From positions 372,001 through 436,000 of the forward strand of contig NZ_CALSBP010000003.1 of the NCBI RefSeq assembly GCF_943373825.1: a stretch of DNA of 64,000 bases, written 5' to 3'. This document shows positions 9,535 through 18,721 of the stretch, in pieces; the stretch's first letter is position 1; every line of letters starts with the position of its first letter. The DNA comes from Aquimarina spinulae. Its GTDB lineage: Bacteria; Bacteroidota; Bacteroidia; Flavobacteriales; Flavobacteriaceae. The notes beneath the pieces are model-generated. The model had not been told where the DNA came from. It did not search any database and worked only from the letters and a program-made list of their open reading frames with translations. Position numbers and translations under genes: made by a program.

Positions 9535-11141
9535 TAACTTAATTCTTTTAATCCTTCAGAAATAGATTTTTCCAGCACTTTAATTTCTTTTAAAATGTCA
9601 ACAGAAGGTCTGAAATCTTGTTTTTCATATACAAACTCTTTATATAAGTTAAAATTTAACTCAAAATCATTTTCTTCAATTTCACTAAATGGTATTTTAA
9701 AATGCTGTAGTTTTTTATCATCTTGAGGCTTATTTTCTCGATGTTCCCATTCTTCTAAAACCACAGGTAAGGGCTTTTCTTTTAGCTCTTTTCTATTAGA
9801 ATCTAGAGAATATCCATCTGATTCCATACCATAAAACCAAACATCTATATTTTGAGGCTTATCAAATCCATTTTTAAACTTACGTTTCTTAAAAATTAGT
9901 ATAGATGTTTTGACAGCTGTATAAGGCTGAAAAACACCACTTGGCAAGGAAATTACGCCTTCTAAATCACAATCAGTCATTAATACTTTTCTAGTCGTTT
10001 TATGCGCTCCTCCTGAATTAAATAAAACCCCTTCTGGTACAATTACACAAGCCTTTCCTCCTTCTTCTAGCATATATGCCATACGTTCCAAAAACAATAA
10101 TTCTGATTGTACAGTCTGTTTTTTTCGGTTTTTATCTTTATCATATTTAGGTGGATAAGCTCTATCCAAATTTGTTGATACAGTTTGACTATTTATCTTA
10201 CCTGTAAAAGGCGGATTTGCTAATATGTATTTATATTGCCCTTGTAGTTTGCTATTTTGTATGGATTTTTCACTATTCTCATCAAAATCTTCATTTAGTT
10301 GTTCGGCTATCAATTTTTCATATCCTAAAGAAAGTGTGTCACAATCTTCTATATTTGGATGAGTTATACCGTGCATCATTAGGTTCATCATTCCAATTCG
10401 AACCATTGTTTGATCTATGTCAAATCCATAAAATGTAGACTCTTTTAATTTTTTAAGCTTATCCTTATTAGCTTTTTTATTGAATAATTCCCCATCCGTT
10501 CCTTTTGGTAAACCATCTACAGGATCAACTGTTATATTTTTAGAATATTTGGTGAGTATATGTTGGTAAGCTCCTACCAAAAATCCAGCTGAGCCACTTG
10601 CTAGGTCGCATATTTTACCATCTATATCTGGGTTTAAAATTGCAGACATTAGATGAATAATATGCCTAGGAGTTCTAAATTGTCCATTTTTACCTGCTTC
10701 ACTCGTATGCTTTAGTAAATACTCATACAAATCTCCTTGTATATCTTGAAAATGTTGTTTTTTATCATCTATTTCCCTGTCTATTTCTAAATATATTTCA
10801 TCAATATATTGAATAGCATCCTTAGCTAATGAAGCTGGTTTATCTGTAAGTGTAAAAGTAGCTTTCTTCATAGCTCTTGCAAAAGGTTCATCTTCTTCGG
10901 CTAAACTATTTTGTATATAGGAAAAAACACTGTTGAGTTTTGTTATTAGTGCTTTACCTGATAAATGATGATACTTACTCCATTTATATTCGTCAGAAAG
11001 ATCTTTTTTAAAGACTTCCAAACGTTTCATAAAAAGTAAATATGAAATGTTTTCAATAGCAGTAATTGGATTTGCTAAACCTCCTGACCAAAGTCTATCC
11101 CAAAGTGCTTGTACTTTATTTTTTATATTTTGATTTTGCAT
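9534..11141 (-). CDS. hsdM: Type I restriction-modification N6-adenine methyltransferase subunit
   Basis: A protein of 535 aa. The N-terminal helical HsdM domain begins IKNKVQALWDRLWSGG; GQFRTPRH (153-160) precedes SAM motif I, DLASGSAGFL (179-188), and the catalytic NPPF motif is at 309-312. This is a full-length adenine methyltransferase with no missing motif. It methylates the target chosen by HsdS and protects host DNA. It is the first large gene of the operon after the XRE regulator, which abuts it directly. No helicase-nuclease HsdR is found anywhere in the window, so the partner effector seems to be the ATPase plus HNH pair. Confidence 0.95.
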   Translation of the reverse strand: MQNQNIKNKVQALWDRLWSGGLANPITAIENISYLLFMKRLEVFKKDLSDEYKWSKYHHLSGKALITKLNSVFSYIQNSLAEEDEPFARAMKKATFTLTDKPASLAKDAIQYIDEIYLEIDREIDDKKQHFQDIQGDLYEYLLKHTSEAGKNGQFRTPRHIIHLMSAILNPDIDGKICDLASGSAGFLVGAYQHILTKYSKNITVDPVDGLPKGTDGELFNKKANKDKLKKLKESTFYGFDIDQTMVRIGMMNLMMHGITHPNIEDCDTLSLGYEKLIAEQLNEDFDENSEKSIQNSKLQGQYKYILANPPFTGKINSQTVSTNLDRAYPPKYDKDKNRKKQTVQSELLFLERMAYMLEEGGKACVIVPEGVLFNSGGAHKTTRKVLMTDCDLEGVISLPSGVFQPYTAVKTSILIFKKRKFKNGFDKPQNIDVWFYGMESDGYSLDSNRKELKEKPLPVVLEEWEHRENKPQDDKKLQHFKIPFSEIEENDFELNFNLYKEFVYEKQDFRPSVDILKEIKVLEKSISEGLKELS

Positions 11142-11357
11142 TTATTCTTTCAATTTTAAATCTTTACACACTTCATTAAATACTTCACAAGGATTTACAT
11201 CAATAGCTAGCGCTATTAAATACAATTCATCTGCTCTCAGTTTGGTTTTATTGTTATTAGCCAACTCACTAAGTCTAGTTTTACTAATTCCTGTTTTACG
11301 AGATACATCTGATCTGTTTACAGATTTCCTTGATAAATAGAGTCCTAAATCAGTCAT
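11142..11357 (-). CDS. XRE-family HTH regulator of the restriction-like operon
   Basis: A 71-aa protein that is almost entirely a helix-turn-helix: NRSDVSRKTGISKTRLSELANN forms the HTH, then LRADELYLIALAIDVNPCEVF as the usual XRE C-terminal helices. It is the first gene of the operon and its stop codon is directly next to the hsdM start. By analogy with controller proteins of restriction systems and other small Cro-like regulators it likely autoregulates the operon and delays effector expression. Candidate operator half-sites lie in the divergent gap upstream. Confidence 0.85.
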   Translation of the reverse strand: MTDLGLYLSRKSVNRSDVSRKTGISKTRLSELANNNKTKLRADELYLIALAIDVNPCEVFNEVCKDLKLKE

Positions 11358-11402
11358 TTTTGTCCGTTTTTATGAATATAAATCTACATAATCAGATATT
11401 TT

Positions 11403-11472
11403 ATTCCGATTTTCTAAACAATTAATTTTTATTTTATCCGAATTATGATATATTTGTTCTGATAATCGGAAT
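11403..11472. promoter_or_regulatory. Divergent promoter with inverted repeats between XRE gene and 64-aa ORF
   Basis: ATTCCGATT (11403-11411) and AATCGGAAT (11464-11472) are exact inverted copies, with a related TATCCGAATTA in between; together they look like multiple operator sites for the adjacent XRE protein. A TATATTTG at 11449-11456 fits the Bacteroidota -7 consensus TAnnTTTG for the rightward gene; a clear -33 TTTG was not found. Confidence 0.5.
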
Positions 11473-11494
11473 ATTTAATCTTAAAACAAGAACA

Positions 11495-11689
11495 ATGCCA
11501 AGGCCAAAATATACAAAAGCAGATTTAGAACAAGTAGTATATACTCAACTTGACAATTTGAATGCAATCCACGATTTACTAAGAGTTATGAAACTTCAAA
11601 ATGAGTTAATAGAAAATGCCAATAAGAAGCTTAAAGATGAGATTATTGATTTTAAAAAGAGAGTAAATTATTCAACAGGCAAGAAATAA
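11495..11689 (+). CDS. Small coiled-coil protein, 64 aa
   Basis: The sequence begins MPRPKYTKADLEQVVYTQLD and continues as a charged amphipathic helix (LQNELIENANKKLKDEIIDF) likely to form a coiled coil. It is divergent from the XRE gene and ends one base before a left tag. A decayed copy of its 3' part, again next to a left tag, lies at 25441-25531, which shows this small gene travels with the tag. Function unknown; an antitoxin- or regulator-like role is only a guess. Confidence 0.6.
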   Translation: MPRPKYTKADLEQVVYTQLDNLNAIHDLLRVMKLQNELIENANKKLKDEIIDFKKRVNYSTGKK

Positions 11690-11690
11690 A

Positions 11691-11858
11691 CCCATTCCAT
11701 ACACATTTTGCCTCCTCTCCTCTGCCCTTTCAGCAAAAAGAGTATTCCATTACATTTTTAAAGAAACATTTGAGAATAAAAAAATCAAAAAAAGATATTG
11801 CTTGTAAAAGCTTTTTACCAAAGCAAAGTTACATAACGCAGAACATTATAGTACAAAT
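11691..11858. repeat. Unit junction: left tag and right tag
   Basis: The left tag CCCATTCCATACACATTTTG starts at 11691, followed by a pyrimidine-rich stretch and CAGCAAAAAGAGTATT. The right tag, with ACATAACGCAGAACATTATA, spans 11829-11858. Both recur in the same order and orientation at other gene-unit boundaries (23657-23855, 25531-25741, 27307-27480, 29308-29593). Confidence 0.8.
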
Positions 11859-12659
11859 ATAATATATGAGTAAAACGGCGGATAGAACTTTTTCTGTTCT
11901 ATTTTACATAGATGCAGATATAGCGCCTTTAGGTCTATATCGTCAGCATTTATGTAACAGCCGTTTTACGACCAAGGTTTCATTAATATTCGTAGCTATA
12001 ATGTAATACTATGTAAAATATCCCAGGATAATTCTATTTCATAGTAATCGTAGCTACTTGGGTCATTAAAAATTATTTTAAGGCGTTTATGATTAAACCT
12101 TACGTTTAACATTTGTAGCTATAATTTGCCGCTATGTAAAATTGCCGCGCCCAACCGCTTTATTGTTTTGTAAACAAAAATGCTCAATGCATTTTTCTCT
12201 ACACACAATTTGCCAACGCTTGGCCACACCAAAAAAAAGCAAACACTTTTGGTAGTTTATAAATCCCGTATTTGATTAATCATACGTAAAAAAAGTTTTT
12301 ATGAGATTCTCGTGACGTTCCCGCATAAGCATAAAATTACTCTGACGAGATAATTTCTATGCACATGCTGTATACAGAGCTTTGATTTAACCTTTTTAAA
12401 TAATGCTTATCTTTTTTTCTTGATAAAAAAAGAAACAAAAAAATCAAGGCTGCACAAAACTTTGGAAACAATCACAGCGCAGTCGCTATATTTTAGAAAG
12501 CATTCTAACTTATAAGATTGCTTAGAACTAGAATGAATATGTGTAGCTTTGATTAAAACTTAGCACTAGACCTCTAAAATATTGACGCTCCTTTGCCTAT
12601 TGTTTAAGCCAAAGTTTTCTGAGGCCGTTAGCAAAATTGAGTTTCTATTTTACATAATG
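11829..12659. repeat. Long non-coding repeat block B
   Basis: About 0.83 kb without a gene, collinear with block A (3935-4820) and in the same orientation. It opens with the right tag, carries a hairpin at 11871-11968 (arms TAAAACGGC and GCCGTTTTA), a well-conserved segment at 11992-12066 and an inverted right-tag copy at 12109-12148 (TAGCTATAATTTGCCGCTAT). It closes with AAAGTTTTCTGAGGCCGTTA and TCTATTTTACATAATG just before the gajB stop. Similarity to block A is patchy: some segments are near-identical, others have drifted. Confidence 0.85.
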
Positions 12660-12660
12660 T

Positions 12661-14088
12661 TTAATATGGATTAAGAACCGGATTCGTAGTAATAACTATT
12701 AATCTTTTTGAAGCTCTAGTTAAAGCCACATAAAGATGCTTCGGACAATTAAAGCTATGAGCATTTAAAATTACGACAGTATCGAATTCTAATCCTTTAG
12801 TTAATAATGTTGTACCTATACAATTTCCATAAATTTTCTTACCCATTCTACGAGTTTTGTTCCTTCTATTAACCATTGATTCATATACAGTAATATCATT
12901 AAAATGAGCATCTAGTAAAGCATCAATTATAGATTTTAACAATTCTTTCCTGTAACAAGGAATGTTTAATGAATTTTTAATTATTTCTAAAGAATCTGAA
13001 ATTATTAGAAATGATTTATTAGACTTTAAAGTTTCAAAATTTGCTTTTAACGGAGCTATTAACGTCTTCTCTTCCTCTCCCCTTTTAGCTTTAACACCAT
13101 TATCTGTTAGCCATTTTCTAATCTCTGTTTTCTTAAAAACTGAAAGGCTTAATTTAATTATTATTGAAGTAATATTATCTGTATTTGCATTATCGATTTC
13201 TTTAGAGAATTTATAGAAATCTTTATTGTCAATTGACTCTAATAATGAAAAATTATTATTAAACTTTCTTATCATAGAGAGCCTCGGATTTATGGAAGTT
13301 GAATCTGGATGCATTAATAATGGGTTATCTTTACTAATAACGGTCCACATAAATCTTGAATATTTATTCGCTTTAAAACCTGATAATTCATTTTCATTGA
13401 AAACATGTGTTTCAATAGATTCATAAATTCTTAAGTCTATATTCTCTTTATTAAGTAATTTTTTCCTTATTGCTTTTAAATCGTCACCAAGATCTTTTCT
13501 GCTATTATTGTACCATCTCCATGGAGTTTCTAATTTAAAAAGATTTGAGTTGAATTCTTTCATTGATTTATGGTTAAAATCTACAAGATTTCCATTATTG
13601 AAATCAAAAATTCCTTGTAAATGATCTCCAAGAATTCTTGTTGGTAATAGATTGGAAAGAGAAAGAATTAATTTATGTTGCTCAACTGTACAGTCTTGGT
13701 ATTCATCTACAAACAATCCGCTATAAGTTGAAGAAATTACCTCAATAATTGGTTTTAACTTAATAATATTTGCAGCTTCTTTAATTATAAATGGATAATA
13801 AGCATTTGAATCTTCTTGGTCAGGAATTTCATCTTTATTTATATAAAATGAGAGAACATATTTTTGAGCAAAACTAGTTATAGTTTCTACGTTAAAATTA
13901 TGATTGGCAATTTGAGCTTTTTTTAACTTTTCTTTAATTGATGAAACTCCAGCATGAGTATGTGTCAAAATTAACTGCCTCCCTTTTGTGTTTTTTAAAG
14001 ATTCGGAAATAGAGTGTGTTTTACCATATCCAGCTGGGGCAATAAGCAAGCTTTTTCGTTTTGAAACAAAATTCTGAACATCAAACAT
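12661..14088 (-). CDS. gajB: Gabija helicase GajB (UvrD/PcrA-like)
   Basis: A protein of 475 aa with superfamily 1 helicase motifs in compact form: Walker A APAGYGKT at 17-24, motif Ia around LTHTHAGV, Walker B DEYQD at 128-132, TPWRW (motif IV-like), KGLEFD near 431 and LYVALTRAS near 452. The length and the lack of extra UvrD insertions match GajB. It overlaps the end of gajA by 8 bp, the usual Gabija order. In known Gabija, GajB works with GajA in a large complex that cuts or nicks phage DNA when nucleotide levels fall. Confidence 0.88.
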   Translation of the reverse strand: MFDVQNFVSKRKSLLIAPAGYGKTHSISESLKNTKGRQLILTHTHAGVSSIKEKLKKAQIANHNFNVETITSFAQKYVLSFYINKDEIPDQEDSNAYYPFIIKEAANIIKLKPIIEVISSTYSGLFVDEYQDCTVEQHKLILSLSNLLPTRILGDHLQGIFDFNNGNLVDFNHKSMKEFNSNLFKLETPWRWYNNSRKDLGDDLKAIRKKLLNKENIDLRIYESIETHVFNENELSGFKANKYSRFMWTVISKDNPLLMHPDSTSINPRLSMIRKFNNNFSLLESIDNKDFYKFSKEIDNANTDNITSIIIKLSLSVFKKTEIRKWLTDNGVKAKRGEEEKTLIAPLKANFETLKSNKSFLIISDSLEIIKNSLNIPCYRKELLKSIIDALLDAHFNDITVYESMVNRRNKTRRMGKKIYGNCIGTTLLTKGLEFDTVVILNAHSFNCPKHLYVALTRASKRLIVITTNPVLNPY

Positions 14089-15757
14089 TATCTATCCAAT
14101 TTGAGAGTTTAGTAACTTGTTTTCCAATATGAGTTTCGCCTATTTTATCAATATGATTGAATAAAATACTTCCAATCTTTTCGCCATGATCCATTCTTTT
14201 AAACCATTCCTTTTTTAATGCAACTTTCCCCAAAACAATTCGCATTTTTGCATCTTCAGTTTTAATCCATTGATTAAGATCACCCTTATAAATCTCAATA
14301 AATTTTGCATCAACACTATCTTTGATACTATTTAGCGTTTTTAATTCAATTGCATAAAGTACCATTTCTTGAATTGCATTCCATGGCAACTCCTTAAACA
14401 TTTGGTTTTCTATAGCATTTTCATCTTCACAATCAATAATGGTAACTCCTATATCTTTCAACCCTTGTTTCTTATCATTAATATTTGGGTCATCAGAATC
14501 GCAGAATGCACAAACTTTATAACCACATTCTACAAAATCTTTGCAATAATTAATAAATGCGGAACCTGTTCCATCAACTAATCGAACTCCTTTAAGCGAA
14601 ATATTATCTTTTCCATCAAAGAGTCTTTTATTATTTAAAGCTCTACAAAAACCAACTTCAGTGGCTCCTTCACACACGACAACCTTATCAGAGAAAAAAG
14701 CTTCAGGGTTTTTTCTAACTGTACCTTGCATGGACTCTTTAAGTTTCCTTAAGCTTTTTTCGTTTTTAATTATTTTATATAAATTATTTACATCTAGTTC
14801 AACTATAACATCTCTTGAATGCGTGGTAATAAATATTTGACCAGTATTTTCTGATTTTAATGTTTTAGCAAGATGTTGTGCTCTATCTGGTTCTAGACCT
14901 TGCTCAATTTCATCGATTAATACAATCCCTCCAGATTTAGCTAGTTCCGCTTGAATCGCAATAGAGATTAACCTTTTTGAACCTTTTCCTTTCAGTCTAA
15001 AGGGAACGTTTTCATCATATAAGGAAAATCTACCTTCAGAAAGTGAAATATTCTTTAAGTCTAAATTTGTAGAAACTTTAGAAACATCAATTCCAAAAGT
15101 TTTAGAACTAGTAATAATTTTTTTTAAAACGTTTTCGAATTCTTTAAAATCTTTTTTATCTAATTCATTCTTAACATTTCTCATTGATTCGATTAAGACA
15201 TCAGCAATACTACTTTCTTTATCGTCTAATTTAAACAGAGCTTTTAATGGACTCCTTTTATCCCAAGAAAAATGATTATCTATATAATCAGAAATTTGAA
15301 ACATATTTAAACTACTTCTTTCTGATGAAGAAATTTCTATTGGATCTTGTCTATTATTTATTATAAACCATTTGGGTTCTAAACTTTTTTCAACTATTAA
15401 TTTTAAGGTTAATACTACCTCTAAATCATCTTCAATTTCATCCTTAATTGTGTCATCAGTTTTATCTAACCCCCGTATGTATAGTCCAAATTTACTTTCT
15501 TGGATTAATTTTTTTGGTAAGTCATATAAGGATACTTCAATTTCTATAGGTGTCGAAACATTACAATTATGAAAATCAGTATCCTTTATGGTTAAATTCC
15601 AATTTGGATTTAACACATAGGAAATAGCTTCTAAAATTGTACTTTTTCCGGAATCACCTCGACCAATAATACAAACGAAATCATTTAATCCAAATACTTG
15701 TTCAAATGAATCTATTCCTCTAAAATTATTGATTTTAAGGGTATGTATTTTTGCCAT
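14081..15757 (-). CDS. gajA: Gabija nuclease GajA (OLD-family ATPase-TOPRIM)
   Basis: A protein of 558 aa. The N-terminal ABC-type ATPase has Walker A GRGDSGKST (32-40), Walker B GGIVLIDEIEQG (from 276) and TTHSRD (311-316). The C-terminal TOPRIM domain has Glu363 in VVVCEGATEV and the acidic CDSDDPN segment (420-425), the metal-binding residues needed for DNA nicking. Length and architecture match GajA. It starts 68 bp downstream of the reverse transcriptase gene on the same strand, so it could be read from the retron transcript. An alternative is an OLD nuclease acting with the retron, but the following helicase makes Gabija the better call. Confidence 0.88.
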   Translation of the reverse strand: MAKIHTLKINNFRGIDSFEQVFGLNDFVCIIGRGDSGKSTILEAISYVLNPNWNLTIKDTDFHNCNVSTPIEIEVSLYDLPKKLIQESKFGLYIRGLDKTDDTIKDEIEDDLEVVLTLKLIVEKSLEPKWFIINNRQDPIEISSSERSSLNMFQISDYIDNHFSWDKRSPLKALFKLDDKESSIADVLIESMRNVKNELDKKDFKEFENVLKKIITSSKTFGIDVSKVSTNLDLKNISLSEGRFSLYDENVPFRLKGKGSKRLISIAIQAELAKSGGIVLIDEIEQGLEPDRAQHLAKTLKSENTGQIFITTHSRDVIVELDVNNLYKIIKNEKSLRKLKESMQGTVRKNPEAFFSDKVVVCEGATEVGFCRALNNKRLFDGKDNISLKGVRLVDGTGSAFINYCKDFVECGYKVCAFCDSDDPNINDKKQGLKDIGVTIIDCEDENAIENQMFKELPWNAIQEMVLYAIELKTLNSIKDSVDAKFIEIYKGDLNQWIKTEDAKMRIVLGKVALKKEWFKRMDHGEKIGSILFNHIDKIGETHIGKQVTKLSNWIDNV

Positions 15758-15824
15758 ATTTTGACATAATAAGTTTGTGAATAAAAGTTTATTTTGAGTA
15801 AAAGTGGTTTGTCTATATCATTGT

Positions 15825-17006
15825 TTATAATATAGTCCAATCTATCTTATTAAACTCAGATAACATTTTTTTTCCTGCTATTTTGTTTATTGAACTTATA
15901 AAGCAAATATGTCCATATAACCAATCTTGAAATGCCATAATATCAGGATTTTTTTTATTGTCCTTTGCCCATTTAATCAAATGATTTCTAGGTCCAAATT
16001 TTTTTGCATAGTATAAATGTTGAAAAATGTTCTTTCTATATTTTTTAGAAACATTTACTCCATTTGTTACTGTTAAACCAGTTACATATTGTTTTCCTCC
16101 TGCTTTAAATAATTTTGTCTTCTTTTGGTTAACAAAAAAACCTTCTTCCTTTACTATCTCTTTTATAAAACTAATGGATGGCAAACTATTAAAATTATTC
16201 GAAGAAAATGTTAAGTCATCTGCATATCTTGTGTATTCGAAATCTCTTATTTGACCAAGTTTTACAAAACGTTTATCCATTCTATTTGCTACAATATTTG
16301 CCAACGTTGGGCTTGTTGGAGCTCCTTGAGGTAGTATTGCAGGTTTATTTTCAATTAACGTTTTTAATATTTTTGCACTATCTCCTGAAATTGAATTCCA
16401 AAAATCACGACTATGCTTAGCAGTACAAATCCTAGCTAATGCGAAAGAAAGATTTTCTACATATCCCATAGCTTTAAAGAGACCAAAAATTCTTTCTTCT
16501 GAAATAGTATCATAGAATTTTAGTAGGTCTATTTTCAAAATATACTTTTTTCTTTCATGTGGTTTTGCATTATCATATATAGAACGCCCTTTTCTAAAAC
16601 TTGTACAGTTATCTGTTAATTGATATTTTAAAAGAATATTTATATAAATCCATTTTTGGATATACTTTAATTCCCCTTGTGGAGCCATTATTTCTCTATA
16701 TCCTCCAGTTCTTTTTTTGATTTTAAACTTTTTATAATACCTATAACGTCCCTGATCAAAATAATCCACCTTACTTCTTACCACTATCTTTTCTTCACCA
16801 TCATAGAAATAGTATGTGTCTCCGATTAATTCATTTAAAAAACTTGTTTGTATTCCAATTTCTTGTGCTAGATGATGAATAGAAAACAATACTGGATAAC
16901 CTCTATTATTTAGCTTATTTAGATAAGCTAAACATAACTCTATAAAAGGTTCCGAATGGCCTTGATTTCTGGCAGATATAGCAAAAGTTTCAGGAGAATA
17001 AATCAT
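15825..17006 (-). CDS. Retron reverse transcriptase
   Basis: A 393-aa stand-alone reverse transcriptase. The palm motifs are IDLLKFYDTI (Asp160), LPQGAPTSP (225-233) and the catalytic YADD (261-264). Two features that mark retron enzymes are present: NAKPH (146-150), matching NAxxH, and VTGL (308-311), the VTG motif. There is no maturase or endonuclease domain, which argues against a group II intron. A structured non-coding region lies immediately upstream, and a phosphoribosyltransferase-like gene lies upstream of that. Expected product: an msDNA hybrid made from the adjacent RNA. Confidence 0.9.
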   Translation of the reverse strand: MIYSPETFAISARNQGHSEPFIELCLAYLNKLNNRGYPVLFSIHHLAQEIGIQTSFLNELIGDTYYFYDGEEKIVVRSKVDYFDQGRYRYYKKFKIKKRTGGYREIMAPQGELKYIQKWIYINILLKYQLTDNCTSFRKGRSIYDNAKPHERKKYILKIDLLKFYDTISEERIFGLFKAMGYVENLSFALARICTAKHSRDFWNSISGDSAKILKTLIENKPAILPQGAPTSPTLANIVANRMDKRFVKLGQIRDFEYTRYADDLTFSSNNFNSLPSISFIKEIVKEEGFFVNQKKTKLFKAGGKQYVTGLTVTNGVNVSKKYRKNIFQHLYYAKKFGPRNHLIKWAKDNKKNPDIMAFQDWLYGHICFISSINKIAGKKMLSEFNKIDWTIL

Positions 17007-17194
17007 AAAAGTTACTTTAATCTTGAATGTAAGCAGTAGCTATTAAACTAAGGTAACTGCTTTAATTATGGTGAATTAAACAAGGAACTTACGATAAACT
17101 CTTGGCGAGTAATTAAAGCAGTTACCTTAATTTAATAAAAGTCACCTCAATGCTTCTCGGTGAACTACACCGAGAACCTTTAAAAAAGGAAATA
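17007..17194 (-). ncRNA. Candidate retron msr-msd RNA
   Basis: The 188-bp gap between the phosphoribosyltransferase-like gene and the reverse transcriptase holds two clear stems. Read on the minus strand, first comes a perfect 9-bp hairpin (TTCTCGGTG, 5-nt loop, CACCGAGAA; 17154-17176), suited to msr. Then comes a 28-bp stem with one mismatch (17110-17137 pairing with 17041-17068) closed by a 41-nt loop, suited to msd. A convincing a1/a2 pair was not found by eye; it may be short or run into the neighbouring coding sequence. Position, size and structure all fit a retron RNA. Confidence 0.8.
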
Positions 17195-18496
17195 CTAACT
17201 CTTATCTATTCCCCCAAAACTTATAGGTATATATTGGTTCTTTTTCATGTTGAAATTCTCAGGTTTATCTTGGCGAAATTTCAACTGTCTTGCCTTAGTT
17301 TCCAATTTATTCAAAAAAAGAGTCCCCAAGGCAGTTAAAACATTATTTAAATCTAAATATTTCTTTTTCCGTAACGTAGAATAGATTTCTTCTAATTCTG
17401 TTTGGGTAATACCTAGTAATTGACATGTCATAATATCATTGTACATATCTTTTTTTAATTTCATAATTGCAATATTGGAAAAATCTAGCTTCTTATTATA
17501 CTTTCTTTTTAAGCCATCTAAATTATATGTGTCGTTTACAAAACGATCTAATTGTAATCTATTCAAAATCCCTAAATAAAAACTTATATCTTTTTTAAAC
17601 ATCTTAGCCTCCTGCATTCTTTTTGTTGCCCATCTAGGATATAAAGGATACCAAACTTGTGTTCTTTCACCTACTTTTTGTTTTTCTCCCCAAATAATTG
17701 GTAGAGTATTATTTGGTGTGCCATGGTCAAAAGCTATTAAAGCACCTGATTTCCCATAACCCCAAGGTTTAAATTCTTCAGCAGAAGTGTAAATATCTTT
17801 TCCATACTTATAATTTATTTTTTTTAATCGATACTCATTTTTGAATATTTTGAATATGGGGTTTTGACCATTAAAAACATTCTCTCTCCTCTCTGCAAAA
17901 ACGTTAATACTTTTTTGTAACTCTTTATCAATATTCGTTTCACCTTGTTTCATAATAATTACAGATAACAAATACACATTACTGATTCCTTTATTTTTTA
18001 TCCATTTCTTATAGATATCATTATAAGCCGTTATAAAAGAATCTCCACTTCCCACAAAATCATCTATAAAAACAATATGAGTATTTTTATCAACTGTTTC
18101 ATCTTTAAAATTAAAAGAATATGAAAAGTGTTTTCTATATGTAGTTTTCCTACGTTTATTAGATGCGTGTTTAAAAGCGGTTGTGTTTTTTAAAGGGTAA
18201 GTCACCAAAAAACTACTTTTACCATAATCTCCAAAAGGAATAAATAAAATACGATCCGTTAGAGGGATATGTTTTAATAATTTATCTAATTGTTCTCCTA
18301 ATCGATACTGCATTTCAATAAAAGGAATGTATTCAAAAGCTAATATTAAATCTTGAATAAGAGGGATATCTTCTTTTTCAAAATTTTCGAGCCACTTAAT
18401 TAGTTTGAATGGTGTAATCGAATATTTTAATCTAGGCAATAAATTCTCCATTTTCTTTACTAGAGATTTGTCTATTTTAAGATTTGTTTTTGCCAA
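17195..18496 (-). CDS. Phosphoribosyltransferase-like protein, probable retron effector
   Basis: A protein of 433 aa with a type I phosphoribosyltransferase core. The PRPP-binding loop is IVFIDDFVGSGDS at 141-153, which has the two adjacent acidic residues and Gly-Ser-Gly of the family. Downstream come KPWGYGKSGALIAFDHGTPNN and, in the last 100 residues, a helical, winged-helix-like region. One described retron class pairs the reverse transcriptase with a PRTase-like, winged-helix protein, and this gene sits directly upstream of the candidate RNA. Inferred role: toxic effector held in check by msDNA and reverse transcriptase. The substrate it modifies cannot be read from sequence. Confidence 0.8.
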   Translation of the reverse strand: MAKTNLKIDKSLVKKMENLLPRLKYSITPFKLIKWLENFEKEDIPLIQDLILAFEYIPFIEMQYRLGEQLDKLLKHIPLTDRILFIPFGDYGKSSFLVTYPLKNTTAFKHASNKRRKTTYRKHFSYSFNFKDETVDKNTHIVFIDDFVGSGDSFITAYNDIYKKWIKNKGISNVYLLSVIIMKQGETNIDKELQKSINVFAERRENVFNGQNPIFKIFKNEYRLKKINYKYGKDIYTSAEEFKPWGYGKSGALIAFDHGTPNNTLPIIWGEKQKVGERTQVWYPLYPRWATKRMQEAKMFKKDISFYLGILNRLQLDRFVNDTYNLDGLKRKYNKKLDFSNIAIMKLKKDMYNDIMTCQLLGITQTELEEIYSTLRKKKYLDLNNVLTALGTLFLNKLETKARQLKFRQDKPENFNMKKNQYIPISFGGIDKS

Positions 18497-18721
18497 AGAA
18501 TAATTTATTTTAGAATGTAAAATAATTCATGAATAGTGAACTTCTATTATCAAAAATTTTCAACAAAGAATAATTGTAAAAATGTAAGTTAATTACCTTG
18601 ACAATTTAGGAATAAATATTTTCTTTTAATTACGGGAAACCCTCACTTCTACATAAAAATTAAGGGAAATATTTCCTCGTTTTGATATATAAAACCAGTT
18701 GAAAATATAAACACCTATTAA

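Noticed and set aside
15825..17006. Group II intron or DRT-type reverse transcriptase
   Set aside because: No maturase or endonuclease domain; NAxxH and VTG motifs plus the structured upstream RNA favour a retron.
17150..17338. 62-codon plus-strand frame across the retron RNA
   Set aside because: It covers the msr hairpin and the opposite strand of the PRTase-like gene end; no start context or protein-like composition.
18665..18676. GGAAATATTTCC perfect palindrome
   Set aside because: A 12-bp palindrome in AT-rich DNA with no second copy near a promoter; too weak to call an operator.
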